Assembly (NCBI GenBank): GCA_037157565.1
Contig: JAZHRO010000012.1
Coordinates: forward strand, 8,520,501 to 8,584,500
Direction: 5' to 3'
Source of the DNA: Thalassia testudinum
Taxonomy: Eukaryota; Streptophyta; Magnoliopsida; Alismatales; Hydrocharitaceae
DNA length: 64,000 nucleotides
A model generated the notes under the pieces. That model had not been told where the DNA came from. It ran no database searches and saw nothing but the letters and a program-made list of their open reading frames with translations. Positions 10,055 to 20,937 of this stretch are shown here, one piece after another. Position numbers and translations under genes: made by a program. Position 1 is the stretch's first letter; the number at the start of each line of letters is the position of its first letter.

Positions 10055-11251
10055 GCAACGCGCAATTCATCACTATTCTCTACATTATTTGATTATATTT
10101 GAGCACTAACTTGCCCTATTTGCTTTATTTTGCGAGGTACTTCACGAGGAGATCTTCCGCATAAATCAACCACTCCAGGGCAGGTAACTTCTCTATTCTT
10201 TCTTAATCAACCTCCTAATCTTGGGAAGATGAAAAAAAAAGGAAACAATCAATTAGGAATCACCTGCCTTATTTTTCACAGTAATTATCATTTAAAGGCA
10301 AGTTTCCTGGTTTGCAAAATTTTTTTTTCAAATCTCATTGAAGTTGAAGCGATTCTGTTTAAAGATCCTACCCCAAAATTCTTATGCCTATTAGGGATTA
10401 CGTTTAATTTCTAAATCTTCTTGGACTACGCACTTATTTGAAGTCTAAGGAGAACAATTTTGAAGATCAAAGTGGACTTGGAAATAGAACCAATTAGGGT
10501 TTCAAGCATTAGGGTTTTGAAGTGCTAGTCACACTTACCTGCATAAAAGGAAATAAACTCACCCGCATTTGTGTACTACCCAAGCCCTTGATTGAAAAGA
10601 TCTAATCAAGAAAAATCCTAAAAATAGTCTCTAAACTCACTTGAACCCTAAAATCTTTGGACCTAATAACCTGGAGGTTAAATCAGGGTGATTTCTTGGT
10701 CTTGACCTAGAAGTTCATTCTGCCATCTTTAGGGCAGGTCAGGTAAAGTTGGTCTGCATTGTAGGACAACCAACCTCCAAATTAGGTCACAAGTCAAAAT
10801 CACCTACTAATTCAAGTGAAAACAAAGGCATAAATTAGGACATAAAATTGGTAGACTTAACAGGTCAAGTTATCCATTCTGGTCTACCTGGACCCTCAGT
10901 GACAAGGAAGGTCTAGTGGGGGAAACCCTGTAACCCGTGGGGGCGCTCTACCGTGTAGGGGTCATTATGGGACTCTCCCTTCCTGACTACCTAGGTAATT
11001 CTCAGGTGGATGACTTTCTGATCCAGGGGTATCATCCGCCCCGAACCTCTATAGTCATCAAAAAATCTTTGGGTACCTTGATTGGGTTAACATTACATCC
11101 AATCCCTCATCTCTTCTATTTAGAGCACACACACATATTTTCCTTAGAATCTCTTTCAGATCTAATCAATTTCGATCCAAACTTGAATTTTTTCTACATC
11201 TTGATTCCACCATCTGATTCCAAAATGTAGCCTGGCTACTTAGGAAAACCA
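10055..11251 (+). other. 5' leader of element A with conserved block
   Basis: This is the leader between the primer site and the reading frame. The block at about 10915-11070, containing AAACCCTGTAACCCGTG and GGGGTATCATCC, is strikingly similar to the leaders of D (30750-30960, - strand) and C (49385-49560, - strand). Read from a GTG at 10937 it could encode a peptide containing FLIQGYHPPR that is also readable in D. The copy in C is interrupted by a stop, so coding is uncertain. The rest has no recognised content. Confidence 0.55.
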
Positions 11252-13186
11252 TTGAAGAAACTTGAATCTCAAAGATCCATGAGAGATAGAATGGTTGAGG
11301 ATGCCCTTAGATTTTATGAGATTGATTACAAAACCTCAAAACTAATTGAAGACATTCAGGTTAATGTATCGACAACAACAACCTTCATCATAAACTGTGC
11401 CCAATTATTATTAACAGAAGCAACAAAGGGATCAACCCGGGACATTCTCATAACAGGATACATCGAGATAGAAAAATACCAATGCATGACACATTATGCA
11501 CTTTGGGAAGAACACCAAGATGATCTCGAAAAATGGGAAGAAATGATGAAATTGTTGAAACAAGTTATCAATAAAAAATACCCGTACATGCCCCAAACAG
11601 TTAATGAAACATCTTGGAATAATATTGAGGATTAACATGATTTCCCAAATCTCGAGTTTGAGACACAAGGTTGTTGTGGATTCCCAACCCAGATGGAATG
11701 TGATATTCCTGATCTTGAATTAGGTTGGGAGGCCACAATTACAGGAGAACACGATTTTGAGTTAGCCCTAGAAAACCAAAACCCTGGTTCACCAAGCATA
11801 GAATTCCTAGACTCCTGTAACAATGAGATTGAATTAGAACCTCTCGAGGGTGTAAATTTCGCCCCTTATTCTGATAAGGTAACCCCCGAAGGCAATTCTG
11901 ACCTAGATTCTAGTAATTCAACCCACATCCTTAGCCTAGAATCTAGATCTGAATCTTATTGGGATGAGTACAAGGCCCCGTATGATGAAAATAAAAGTTT
12001 GAATTTGGATTATGATTCTGGGCCTTTATTTGATAAATGTACCTCTCCAACATCCTTAGAGATACAGATTGATATTTCAAAAGTCACGCCAATCTACGAT
12101 ATAGAAACCAAGGAGTTGGAAGAGTGGGGTTTTGATTGGGTCTTCCCTACAAGCCAAAAACCTGAGCTCATATCCAATAGGGACACCTTTTTAAACTCGA
12201 AATCTAATAATAGGCTAGACCCAAGTCAGGTTGCTGAGACTACATCTTGTGATTTATTCTGTGGTGGAATCTCTGATCTCGAATCAAATTCAGAACTTGA
12301 TTCTCGCAAATTCTCCGACGATTTCGAATCTTACCATGATTTTGGAGAACCTTTGTTTCCCGACGACTGCGAGCCAATCTACGACCTTAGCTCACATGAT
12401 CCATTCTTTGACTCTAACTCTGAGGTCCCTAATCCCGAGATCACTGATTTAAATTCAGGTTCCATTGAGATGGAATCATTTCTTTTTGATACTCAGGAAT
12501 CAGAAACAAAAAGTGCCGAGAGTGACTACAATCTAGAATTCGAATCTTTTCTTGACTCTGATTTTCTCCATCCTATAAACACTCTTCAGGAATTTACCTT
12601 CAAGTTTGATGGCTACTATGAGGACTCTCTAAATGAACCCACCTTTGAACCCTTACTAGAAGAACCCTCATACACAATTCTTATTGGTGCCACTTCTTCC
12701 ACATATACAGAACCTATTCAAACCCGTTTTCAACCTCGACCCACAACTGGACTCAATTTCTATTCTGATTCCCCTCTTACTGTGCTGATTGCAGATGATT
12801 CGCCTCCACATCTTTATCAGGTTTTGGACATTGATCATACTACAAAACACGTCCCATCCTTCTCTGATCACTCCTGTAGGGTTCCTACATCCTCCACTGA
12901 TTCTTTTTCATTTAAGGATCCCTACTCTGATCAGGCTGATTCGACTAAGCCAAACCCTAGCTATACACTTCCATACCATTTCGAATTCCAAAGCATATGG
13001 TGGGTTCCACATCTCTTGATCTACATTTATCAACCCACCAGATTGATTGGGTTTTGGCTACATCATCATCCTGTTGATCTGAATAAGCACTTGGTTGGAC
13101 TAACCAGGCTTTTAATCAAGGTACTTGTTCTACAAAACTTAGCTAATTTGTCCACTCCTTCTCTAGACCATTTCCCGCTCGGCTGA
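11252..13186 (+). pseudogene. Acidic protein of unknown function (element A), one internal stop
   Basis: One frame of 644 codons is interrupted only by TAA at 11633-11635; D has CAA (Gln) at the matching codon (30204-30206, - strand). The protein is very rich in Asp, Glu, Ser, Asn and Pro, with no membrane segment or signal peptide in the acidic part. The C-terminal third contains TLQEFTFKFDGYYEDSLNEP followed by FEPLLEE (codons around 12579-12663). The region after the protease in element C has a related pattern (TLQAF, SLEEP, FESFLEE). I do not recognise a family. The position is that of gag-pol, but no gag core, zinc knuckle, protease or RT motif is visible. It could be a remnant of the pro-RT linker and tail grown by internal deletion, or a separately evolving protein. 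The coding nature is supported by conservation of the frame between A and D. Confidence 0.65.
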
Positions 13187-13208
13187 AGGTGTTGAGTTTA
13201 GCGCTTAA

Positions 13209-13222
13209 CGGGAGGCAACCCG
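13209..13222 (+). promoter_or_regulatory. GGGAGGCAACCC hairpin after the coding region (element A)
   Basis: CGGGAGGCAACCCG lies 22 bases after the stop codon, preceded by GTTTAGCGCTTAA. The four-base arms CGGG/CCCG close a six-base loop. It recurs in C (46067-46080) and G (61581-61594) on the - strand. Confidence 0.6.
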
Positions 13223-13428
13223 TCATTCCAAAAATCGAGATCCTTCTAATTGTCCTTCTGTACTTCACGTCTATTGCACCTTGAGTTCGATTTTAGAACA
13301 GTCGATCCCACCTCTAATACACGTGCCAGAGCTTGAAATCGTCTGCAACAGTCATCCTCACCCGTTCGCTCACCTGATAATCCTGTTTTAATTCCTAAAC
13401 CCAAAACTATTTTACACCCTCTGTTTAC

Positions 13429-13463
13429 AATGAGGACGTTGTAAAACTTAGGCATGGGGGGGT
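13429..13463 (+). promoter_or_regulatory. Second polypurine-like motif (element A)
   Basis: AATGAGGACGTTGT is followed by CTTAGGCATGGGGGGG. It resembles this element's own tract CTAGGCATGAGGGTA (14794-14808), 1.35 kb downstream. Confidence 0.6.
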
Positions 13464-14770
13464 GGTAAAGTACAAGCATAGAAAAATCAAAGTTCAGAAG
13501 GATTCTCACAAAAAAAATCACATATTCCAAAAATATCAAAAAAAAAATCTTAAAAAAGAATAAAAAAAAGTGAGAGGAGAGAAAAATTTGATGGCACATT
13601 AGTTTTGAGGAGAAAATGGGGAAGAGATAAAAAATGTCAAAAAGGAGCACAAGTTGAAAAGAAAAGAAATAGCCATTAGTAAGAAATTAAGGAATTAACT
13701 TAATTCTAGACCACATTAAAAGAAAGGAAATGAAAGGCAAAAAGTGCTAATGAAACAAAGAAGAGATTAGTAGGAACGCTGATCTTAGGCCTCTTGGGCT
13801 GTGATCCTAGGCTTAAAAATTCAAGTACCCATTAAGATCTGGATAGTCCTCAAGGGGTTGGGGAAAATGCGAAGCTTAAATATTAGGTCTAAGGCTTAGG
13901 GAGTATTCGGCCTTGTTAATTGACCTCTGGTTTGCGGGACTCGGTAACCTAAGCACCCTAATCCACACACAGTCTGGTTCAGTGTGCTTAAATATCAAAA
14001 TCACTCAAATGCATTTAAATCATTCTGAAAAAGTCTCCTAGATTAGGAGCGGCTGATCAACACAAGTTGATTTGGATGAGTTCCTGGTGCGGAGAGGCAG
14101 GAAATTCCCCTTGAAGATGCGTAATAACATATCGTCTCCTCGATGCTTGTCTCCTAGGATATTTACATATCCTACCGGGGGCTTGTAAGCATCCTATGTT
14201 GGTTCAGATGCCATGGGCGGTATTATCCCGAAATGTCGATTGCCAGGGTCTAAATTTAGCTACAGAATGCCATGGGCGGGATTATCTCGAAATGTTGAAA
14301 GCCAGGGTTCTGGGGGTTGCCATAGGCGGTGCTATCTTAAAGCATCGATTGCCAGGGACCCTTCGAGGATTGATGATGGGGACTAGGAATCCGATATAGA
14401 CCGTGTTGTGAAGCCAATTCGAATCTAGAAATAAAAAGAAAAGAGAGAGAAAACTCTCCAAAAGTAAAGAAAATTCCTCTGTCTCTCTTTGACAAAAACG
14501 CACTGCAAATTGAACCAAGGCTAAAATATGTTATAAGCATGGGTGCTTTAACCACGGAGTTCAACGAATCTTAGGATAGTTCCTGTGGGCCTTAAAAAAC
14601 TTTTGCAGCAGACTGAGGCTAGAGCTGGTCAGGTCTGGATCTTGGTTGGTACTTGAGTACCTCTAGGCCTACTATTGGCATTCTAACCTAATCTATAGAA
14701 GAAAGCACACATCACAGTTTTTGAGCATCAAAGGATTTCATGGTCTAGAATCAAAGTTAAAACCTTAAAA
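13464..14770 (+). other. 3' untranslated region of element A
   Basis: No gene is seen. The segment starts with an A-rich stretch of about 100 bases and contains the three-copy CCATGGGCG module at 14211-14357. Matching stretches occur in reverse in C (45000-45820) and B (35250-36340), for example the passage on lines ending in 'cctaagcaccctaa' and 'gattaggagc'. Confidence 0.55.
14211..14357 (+). repeat. Three-copy CCATGGGCG...GCCAGGG module
   Basis: Three degenerate copies begin at 14211, 14270 and 14320. Each starts CCATGGGCGG or CCATAGGCGG, passes through ATC..GAAATGT or a variant, and ends GCCAGGG. The same module is present three times in B (35609-35754) and twice in C (44981-45070), in reverse. 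Confidence 0.65.
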
Positions 14771-14808
14771 TTTTGCTAAGAGACTAGCAAAAACTAGGCA
14801 TGAGGGTA
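14771..14808 (+). promoter_or_regulatory. Hairpin and polypurine tract of element A
   Basis: The arms TTTTGCTA and TAGCAAAA enclose AGAGAC, followed by CTAGGCATGAGGGTA immediately before the LTR start TGATGAG at 14809. The loop and one stem pair have decayed compared with I, B and G. Confidence 0.7.
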
Positions 14809-17304
14809 TGATGAGAACACCATCATGAGCCATAACTAGCTCATTTTGATCTAATTGAGTCAATAAATGCTCCTACATAACCAACTGAAGGTCATAATTC
14901 ACTGCATAACCTTTTTAAGAGAAACACAAGAAAATAGGGGTAAAAATGTAATTCTACCAATGCAGTACAACCACAGGTTTTCTCAAGGGCTAAAAAAAGG
15001 TCAAATGATCTTAATAAGATAACAAGTGGGTTGGATTTGACAGAAAAGAGTTTTTGTGTGTTCTATGAATTAAATGACTTATTGAAACCCTAAAAACAGA
15101 CCTACTCAATTAACCAAGGTTCTAGTCAGTATAAAATTCACTTAAATCCTCTAAAAATCATAGAAAAATATTCTCTAGGGTTTAGTACCTTCAATTTGGC
15201 AATTAGATCCCATTTTGACCTAAAATGGGGTCTCAGACAGATATTTACCCTAATTTGGATTTTTGCATAAATTACCTGGTCAATGTGGTCAAACCCAAAA
15301 TTCAACTTCACCATTGGATTCCTTAGGTTCAAATTAGGTTTGTACCAAAATTTGGACCTAAGGGAAACTCATCTTGACCTAGTTTGCAAAAAGGTCCTGT
15401 CTGATTACATTTCTACCCCTAACCCTTACAATCAGCCCCCTAGCTTCTTCGTCGTCTTCACAAATAGGTCCCTCCACCATTATCATGGAGGAATCCTACT
15501 CCGGCGACCTTTGAAAGGAGATTTCTCCTTGATTGCTTGGAGAATCTCCTCCAAAATTGGAAGGGAGATTCTCTGAGAAAATCCCTCCAATATGAACCCA
15601 TCCATAAGCTCTGATTCTTTCCCAATCTCTCATGCGAACGCATGAGAGATTCAGGTCTCTTGAAAGCATCCATCTCTGGTGAGCTTCCCTTGCTTGGAAG
15701 CTTGGCTTCCAAGCACAAAACCCTCTTTGAAGGCCTATTTAAGAAGCCCCAGATCCTCCCGCATTCTCCCAGCTTGAAATTGGGCTAGATTCCCTCACAT
15801 TCCTCTCTCCCCACCAGCCACATCCCTCCGCAAGCTCCGGCGACTTCTCCTTAGTACTCTCGTCGCCCAACCACAATACCAGTGGTCGGGTTATCTCCAC
15901 CACAGTCTTTCGCATCACGCAATACCGACCGACGTCGTCCCTGCCCTGTAACGACCCGATTCCCGAATCCCTACGAGACACGAGAATCGGACCGACTTGA
16001 CTAATCCCAAGACCCAGTCGTCCAACGAGAAAGTAACCAAAAGAGCAGTAAAATAAACCACATTCACCATGTATATAACTAGCAGTAACAATATATAGCA
16101 GTAAAGAAAGGAAATACTACAGTATACACCACCACAACAAAAGAGAAATAAGCATATACATAACATGAAGCTTACAATAAAGAGAGTACAGGGAGTAACA
16201 GAAAACTACTCACTACAGTGGAAAGAAAAGTACAGAAGGTACTACAGGTAACACTACTGGGCTCTACTAGGCCCAGCGCCCTCTGCAGCCGCTGACTCTT
16301 GCTGCTCAACACCTGGTCCTGAAAAGGTAACAAGGGTGACACGTCAGCGAGACGCTGAGTAGAGTGGCAACTAAAAGCTAAAAGAAGCAGTAGAGTGTAC
16401 AGTAACTGTTATATTTTTTCTTTCTTTATTTATGTTTTTCCATTTATTCACTGTTGATTTATTTATCAGATCCTTCTCTTGATCTTGAATGTTCCTCGTG
16501 GGAACGATCTTGATTGCAGTCTTTTCCGAAAAGTAGAAGTAACACGTGGTGCTCTCCTGGCCGGGAGAGTCCCCCGTGGTGGTCCTACCCTCAGTCAACC
16601 ACCCCAAGGTCGCTGACAGACGTAACGGTGACTATGGCATGCGCGATAAGCACACGGGTAGCTACCCTGCACTGGCACGCGGTCAGTCATTTCCGTTAAC
16701 GGGTGCGCCCAAAGCACAGCATGGAACCAGTATAGGGCAGAGCCCTCTCAGTAACAGGGGTCCATCCCCTCCACAGTAACTAAACAGGGGTCCTGCCCCT
16801 CCACAGTCCGCGCACCCTCGCCTGACTACCCTGGTTTGCCCCGTGGGCCTAACAAGTCAATGTAGGAGGGCTAGCAGAACCCTGGGGCCTGTGGGTAGCT
16901 AGTGCTCTCCCTACACTAGTAGCTCTCCTTGGTACTGTGTACACGAGGGCCAAAAGTCGGTACAAAGTAGCCAGACCTAACCCCGGGTCCCTGGGGTGGC
17001 TAGCTCCGCTCTGCACTAAACAGGGGGACAGTTGCTCTCCTTGGTATTTCGTACTCAAGGCCAGCTCACTTCCCCAATTCTATTTCATTCACTTTCCAGG
17101 AGTTCTACTCCTAATTTCCTGTAGGGTTCAGGCTCTTTTAAGTCAGCCAATTTAGGTTTCACCGTTCCAGGTTTATATCTATACAATTCATGTTCTCAAC
17201 CGTATTTATTCATTCATAACAGGCAGCTGTTAACCAATTTACAGGCAGTTATCATTTCCTTTCCACTTTTCCAAGACTGCAATGTATATATTCAACTAGT
17301 TTTT

Positions 17305-17460
17305 CAGTCCTAGGATTCATGCCATACCCTAGGATTTATCATTCAATCTAGTTTTCTAGTCCTAGGATTCATGCAATACCCTAGGATCTACCATTCAATC
17401 TAATTTCTCAGTCCTAGGGTTCATGCAATGCCCTAAACTCTATCAATTGTTTCATAATTG
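17305..17460 (-). repeat. 52-base tandem repeat, three copies
   Basis: Units starting CAGTCCTAGG or TAGTCCTAGG lie at 52-base spacing (17305, 17357, 17409). The same array is in the other LTR at 26821-26976. Each unit holds two CCTAGG-like motifs. Confidence 0.7.
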
Positions 17461-17738
17461 TACAAATTTTGTTAAATAAATTAAAGGGCTACTCTACCCG
17501 CGAAATCGGGAGTATTGGGGGCGTGGTCGGCAATCCTGCGTGCCTCCGCAACCCCCACAGCCGCAACGGAACAGGATCCTAACATAAGGATCAATCACAA
17601 GGAGTTTCTTAGAACAATATACAATTACTGTAAACAGGTAGAGGAAATAAATCTGGAAAGAACGAAACTTGAAACGCGGAAAACGGACTCCGAACGGACC
17701 CTAAACAGGTCAAAAATGACGAGTCTGCCCAAAATCAG

Positions 17739-18157
17739 ACGTCTGGAACTTCTTCCAGACGTCTTAAAAGGTTGATCAGGTCATACCTCGATCTACGCAG
17801 TCCTTCAGATGTCCAGAAGCCCGCTGGATCATCTGGTCCTAGTTCCCAGACGTCCGATTGTCAACCCGGACGTCTGGAGGTCCTCTCCGTCGTCTGGTAT
17901 TGTGGCCAGACGTATGATTCGTGTGTGGGATGGCGTGCCCTCGTGCCCTCTCGAACAGAACCTGCGCACACACACACCCGCTCTCATCGCGAAGAGGTGC
18001 AGAAGAACGCGGCGAACGGCTGCATGGCCGTACACGCGTAAAAAGGAGATGGTAGGAAAATATTGTACCTGTCATACGTCTAGACCTTCCTTCAGACGTC
18101 TTCGGCGTCGTCTGGACGTGAGTCCAGATGTCTAATTCTGGGAAATTTTCCCAGAAT
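17739..18157 (-). repeat. Cluster of GACGTCTGG palindromic motifs in N LTR
   Basis: Repeated AGACGTCTGG, CCAGACGTC and close variants occur on both strands (for example 17739, 17754, 17849, 17869, 18095). They are followed by a perfect inverted repeat at 18135-18157, arms ATTCTGGGAAA and TTTCCCAGAAT around one T. A further group lies at 18570-18620. The other LTR has the same cluster at 27250-27670 with a better kept core. Confidence 0.75.
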
Positions 18158-18451
18158 CAGGACCCTTTTCGCTCTCTGCTCGCGACACATGGTAGCGCCG
18201 CGCCGCATCTGCCTGCTGCCCGAGCTACAGCAGCTCCTCCGCACCACCCCACACTCGCTGCTCTCCCGCCGGCTGGCTCTAGCTGCTCGGCAAACTCTCA
18301 CCTTCGTGGTCAAGCTCTCTTCCTCTCGCAACACTCCTTCCCGCACGCTAGCAGCAGCCGCTGCTGCCGCACTCGCTCGCTCACGCTCTCGCTGGTAGGG
18401 AGGAGGAGAAGAGAAGACGGTGGAGTGAGGGTGAGGGAGAGGGGGAGTGTT

Positions 18452-18459
18452 CTTATAAG
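18452..18459 (-). promoter_or_regulatory. TATA-like box in N 3' LTR
   Basis: CTTATAAG lies about 190 bases inside the LTR on the - strand. The same box is at 27969-27976 in the 5' LTR, where it would drive transcription of N. Confidence 0.5.
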
Positions 18460-18732
18460 GCAGCCATGGGGAGAGAAAAGAAGGAAAGCGGCGCCTGCAG
18501 GGAGAGAAAAACGAAGGCTGCGGGTTCAACGCGCGCAGACGCGAACCCGTACGCTGAAAAAATTTATTACCAGACATCTGGGAAGGGTTCCAGACGTCTG
18601 GGTCACTTCCCAGACGTCTTAAACTATGTCTGATGACCATGTTCGTAACAATATAACAAACTCAAAGGAAGTTTCGTCCCCGAAACTTGCGCTAACTAGG
18701 GTGCGAGAAAGAACAACATATACATAACAAAC

Positions 18733-19148
18733 TCAAAGAGGACCGAAGCCGGTCCGAGAAGACGTACCCTCGAAAAGCTTCGGGTGCCGCTCCCGCATTG
18801 TCGCCTCAGGCTCCCAAGTGGCCTCTTCGTACCGCTGGTTCCTCCACAAGACCTTCACTAGGGGTACTTGCTTCCGTCTTAGACTACGGACGGCTCTGTC
18901 AAGAATCTGCACTGGCCGCTCGGGGTAGGTCAGGTCGTCGCCCACCTCGACGCTCTCGTGGCTCAGGACGTGACTGGGATCGGCGACATACTTCCTAAGG
19001 TTGGACACATGGAACACGTTGTGCACACCCGAAAGTTGGGGAGGGAGGGCAAGCTTGTAAGCAATGGGTCCAACCCGCTCCAGGACCTCAAGGGCCCCAC
19101 AAACCTCAGCGCAAGCTACCCTCTCACCCCAAACCACTGCAGGCCCTT
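18733..19148 (-). pseudogene. pol: Integrase C-terminus of N: GPY/F module and chromodomain
   Basis: The frame entered at 19137 reads through a GPY/F-type module (ERVGPIAYKLALPPQLSGVH, then NVFHVSNLRKYV). A chromodomain-like segment follows (LVKVLWRNQRYEEATWEPE, near codons 100-118), ending at a stop at 18733. Chromodomains of this class steer integration to heterochromatin. The integrase core lies on the far side of solo LTR S (20938 on), so S splits the gene. Confidence 0.85.
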
Positions 19149-19681
19149 TGATGTAAACACATTTACACTACTTAAAATGTCTATTTATGCATGTTCTTAA
19201 GCATAGGATTGCATTTCATGATATAAATATTGCATAACATGCATCATCTCGCATTTAGAGTAGTTTGAATAAAATGGAGGTTAATTGTCTCCTTTTATGT
19301 GCTTGGACAGGGCAAACATTTTATCGGGGCCTCGGATCAAAGATCCAACCGTATGGATATGATCAGGGCAACGATTGGAGTTCAACGACTCCAAGATCGC
19401 CCTAATCAGGCATCCGTAGCATCAGATAGAGACTGGGGAACCCTAGAAGATCAAGGGCCAGGATGGTGTAAATCTGCACTTCAGATGACAAATCCGACTG
19501 CACGGATGAATTCAGATCGACAATCGCAGCCCAACGACACAAAAATTGAGTCAATCCGACATTCGTGGCACCATCTACAACTTCCAGAAGATGGACGGCC
19601 AAGATGCCGCCACGTGGCACCATCTCGGCCTCCCAAACGGCCGCACGCAACCTCAGCAGTCTTTGCATCCGCCTTTCCCTG

Positions 19682-19993
19682 CCGTTGGATTAAGATCCAA
19701 CGGTTGCAACGCGCCCACGCTGAAGTCAGGCACTCGACACAAATGCAACCCCAGCGCGTTGGTCGAGCGCTCTAACGCGAAGCAGGGACGCGCGTTCGAG
19801 CCTCGCCACGCAGAATTTGGAGTGGTGGCGTGCCTCCGATCGACCGCACGATCTCGATCCAACGGCCGCACGCGCTCAATCAGGACGACGCGCGATTGGA
19901 CGCCCGCACGTAACGCGCGATCGCACGCGGGCGGGCGCGCAGCGCAGCGGGTGAAGATGCGTCTTAAGCCGTCCGATCTCGCGATCGGACGGC
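19682..19993 (+). repeat. Perfect hairpins in LTR S
   Basis: Arms CCGTTGGAT and ATCCAACGG with loop TAAG lie at 19682-19703. Arms GCCGTCCGATC and GATCGGACGGC with loop TCGC lie at 19968-19993. The second has an imperfect counterpart in the G LTR at 59432-59458. Confidence 0.65.
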
Positions 19994-20167
19994 TGAGACT
20001 TCGCGGACGTGCGTAGGCGTTACGCACGCGGGCAGCCGAGCGGGCGCACGTGGGCGCGGAGGCTACGCCCACGTTGGGGGCTTTAGCGACGATTTTATCC
20101 GTCACTAAAGACCCCTCATTTATTGTTTTGAAGTTGTAATGTCCATTTTGCCCCCACTCCTTGCAAC

Positions 20168-20174
20168 TATAAAA
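20168..20174 (+). promoter_or_regulatory. TATA box of LTR S
   Basis: TATAAAA is followed by GGAGACCCCC, about 1.0 kb inside the LTR. Confidence 0.55.
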
Positions 20175-20937
20175 GGAGACCCCCTCCATATGAAATTTTC
20201 ATCCCTTCTTTCTCCTCTCTACCCCTCCAAAGCTCAAGAGAAGCTTGTCCCACACCCGGGATGCTTCTCGCGAGATAAAGTCTAATTTTCGTTCCCCTTC
20301 GGAAGTGGATCCCGCGACGACGGCTGCATGCTGCTTCGTTCCCGTTCTTCCGCTTCGTCCTCCTTCATCCCGCTTCATTCTCCTTCGTCCAGGCGTCGTC
20401 CCGTCCGGCTCGTCCTCCAAGCAACCGTCGAGGAGGATTTCTCTCTCCCTATTCTTTTTACCGCTTTCTAGTATAGATTTACTGCTTTCTAGATTAATCT
20501 ACTCGTCCTCCAAGCAATCGTCGAGGAGGACATTTCTCCCTCCATTCTTTTAATGCTTTCTAGAGTAAATTTATCGCTTTCTAGAGTAATTATTTTATGC
20601 TTTCTAGTTGTAATGAACAATCACTTCAATGCAAAAATTCCTTGTTTATTCTACATCTCATTTTGATTTCTCTGTGTAATATTCTTTTTCTTTCTTACTC
20701 TCTCTCTCTTCTATTTATTGTAAATAATTAGATAGTACTAAATTGAATTATTCTGTAACAAATAAAAAGAAACGCGTAGTTTTTAAATCAAACGTTCGCC
20801 TCCCTGTGTTCGACCCGGAATTTTAATTTCGGTATAAATTTTATTTGTTGAACACGAATTCTTCGCTTTCGAACTACAACGACAGGTTTTCCAAAATCGA
20901 ACACGTTAGCGTAGGTTCGTAATCGTTCAACACCCTT

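Larger units (their letters stand above)
15947..18650 (-). mobile_element. 3' LTR of element N
   Basis: The 2704-base LTR reads on the - strand from TGTTACGAAC at 18650. It contains a TATA box (18452-18459), GACGTCTGG palindromes (17739-18142 and 18570-18620), three 52-base repeats (17305-17460) and a GC-rich leader. Open frames in the GC-rich part (18092-18640) are not genes. Directly internal to it (18660-18690) is the conserved tail signal containing GGGGACGAAACTTCC on the - strand. Confidence 0.92.
19149..20932 (+). mobile_element. Solo LTR S inserted in integrase of N
   Basis: The LTR starts TGATGTAAACAC and ends TCGTTCAACA, flanked by the exact duplication CCCTT (19144-19148 and 20933-20937). 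The + orientation is shown by TATAAAA (20168-20174) and the U5 block CCTCCCTGTGTTCGACC near 20804. No interior or second LTR remains, so it is a solo LTR left by recombination. The central part (19700-20060) is GC-rich with several hairpins. The open frames there, on both strands, have no domain I recognise and are treated as chance. U3/U5 resemble G and the Athila-like LTRs. Confidence 0.9.

Noticed and set aside
18092..18640. 182-codon - strand and 164-codon + strand open frames
   Set aside because: They lie in the GC-rich U3/leader of the N LTR. The second LTR has different frames at the same place.
19299..20189. Open frames of 156-178 codons on both strands
   Set aside because: They lie inside solo LTR S in CG-rich sequence with few stops by composition. 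No recognised motif.
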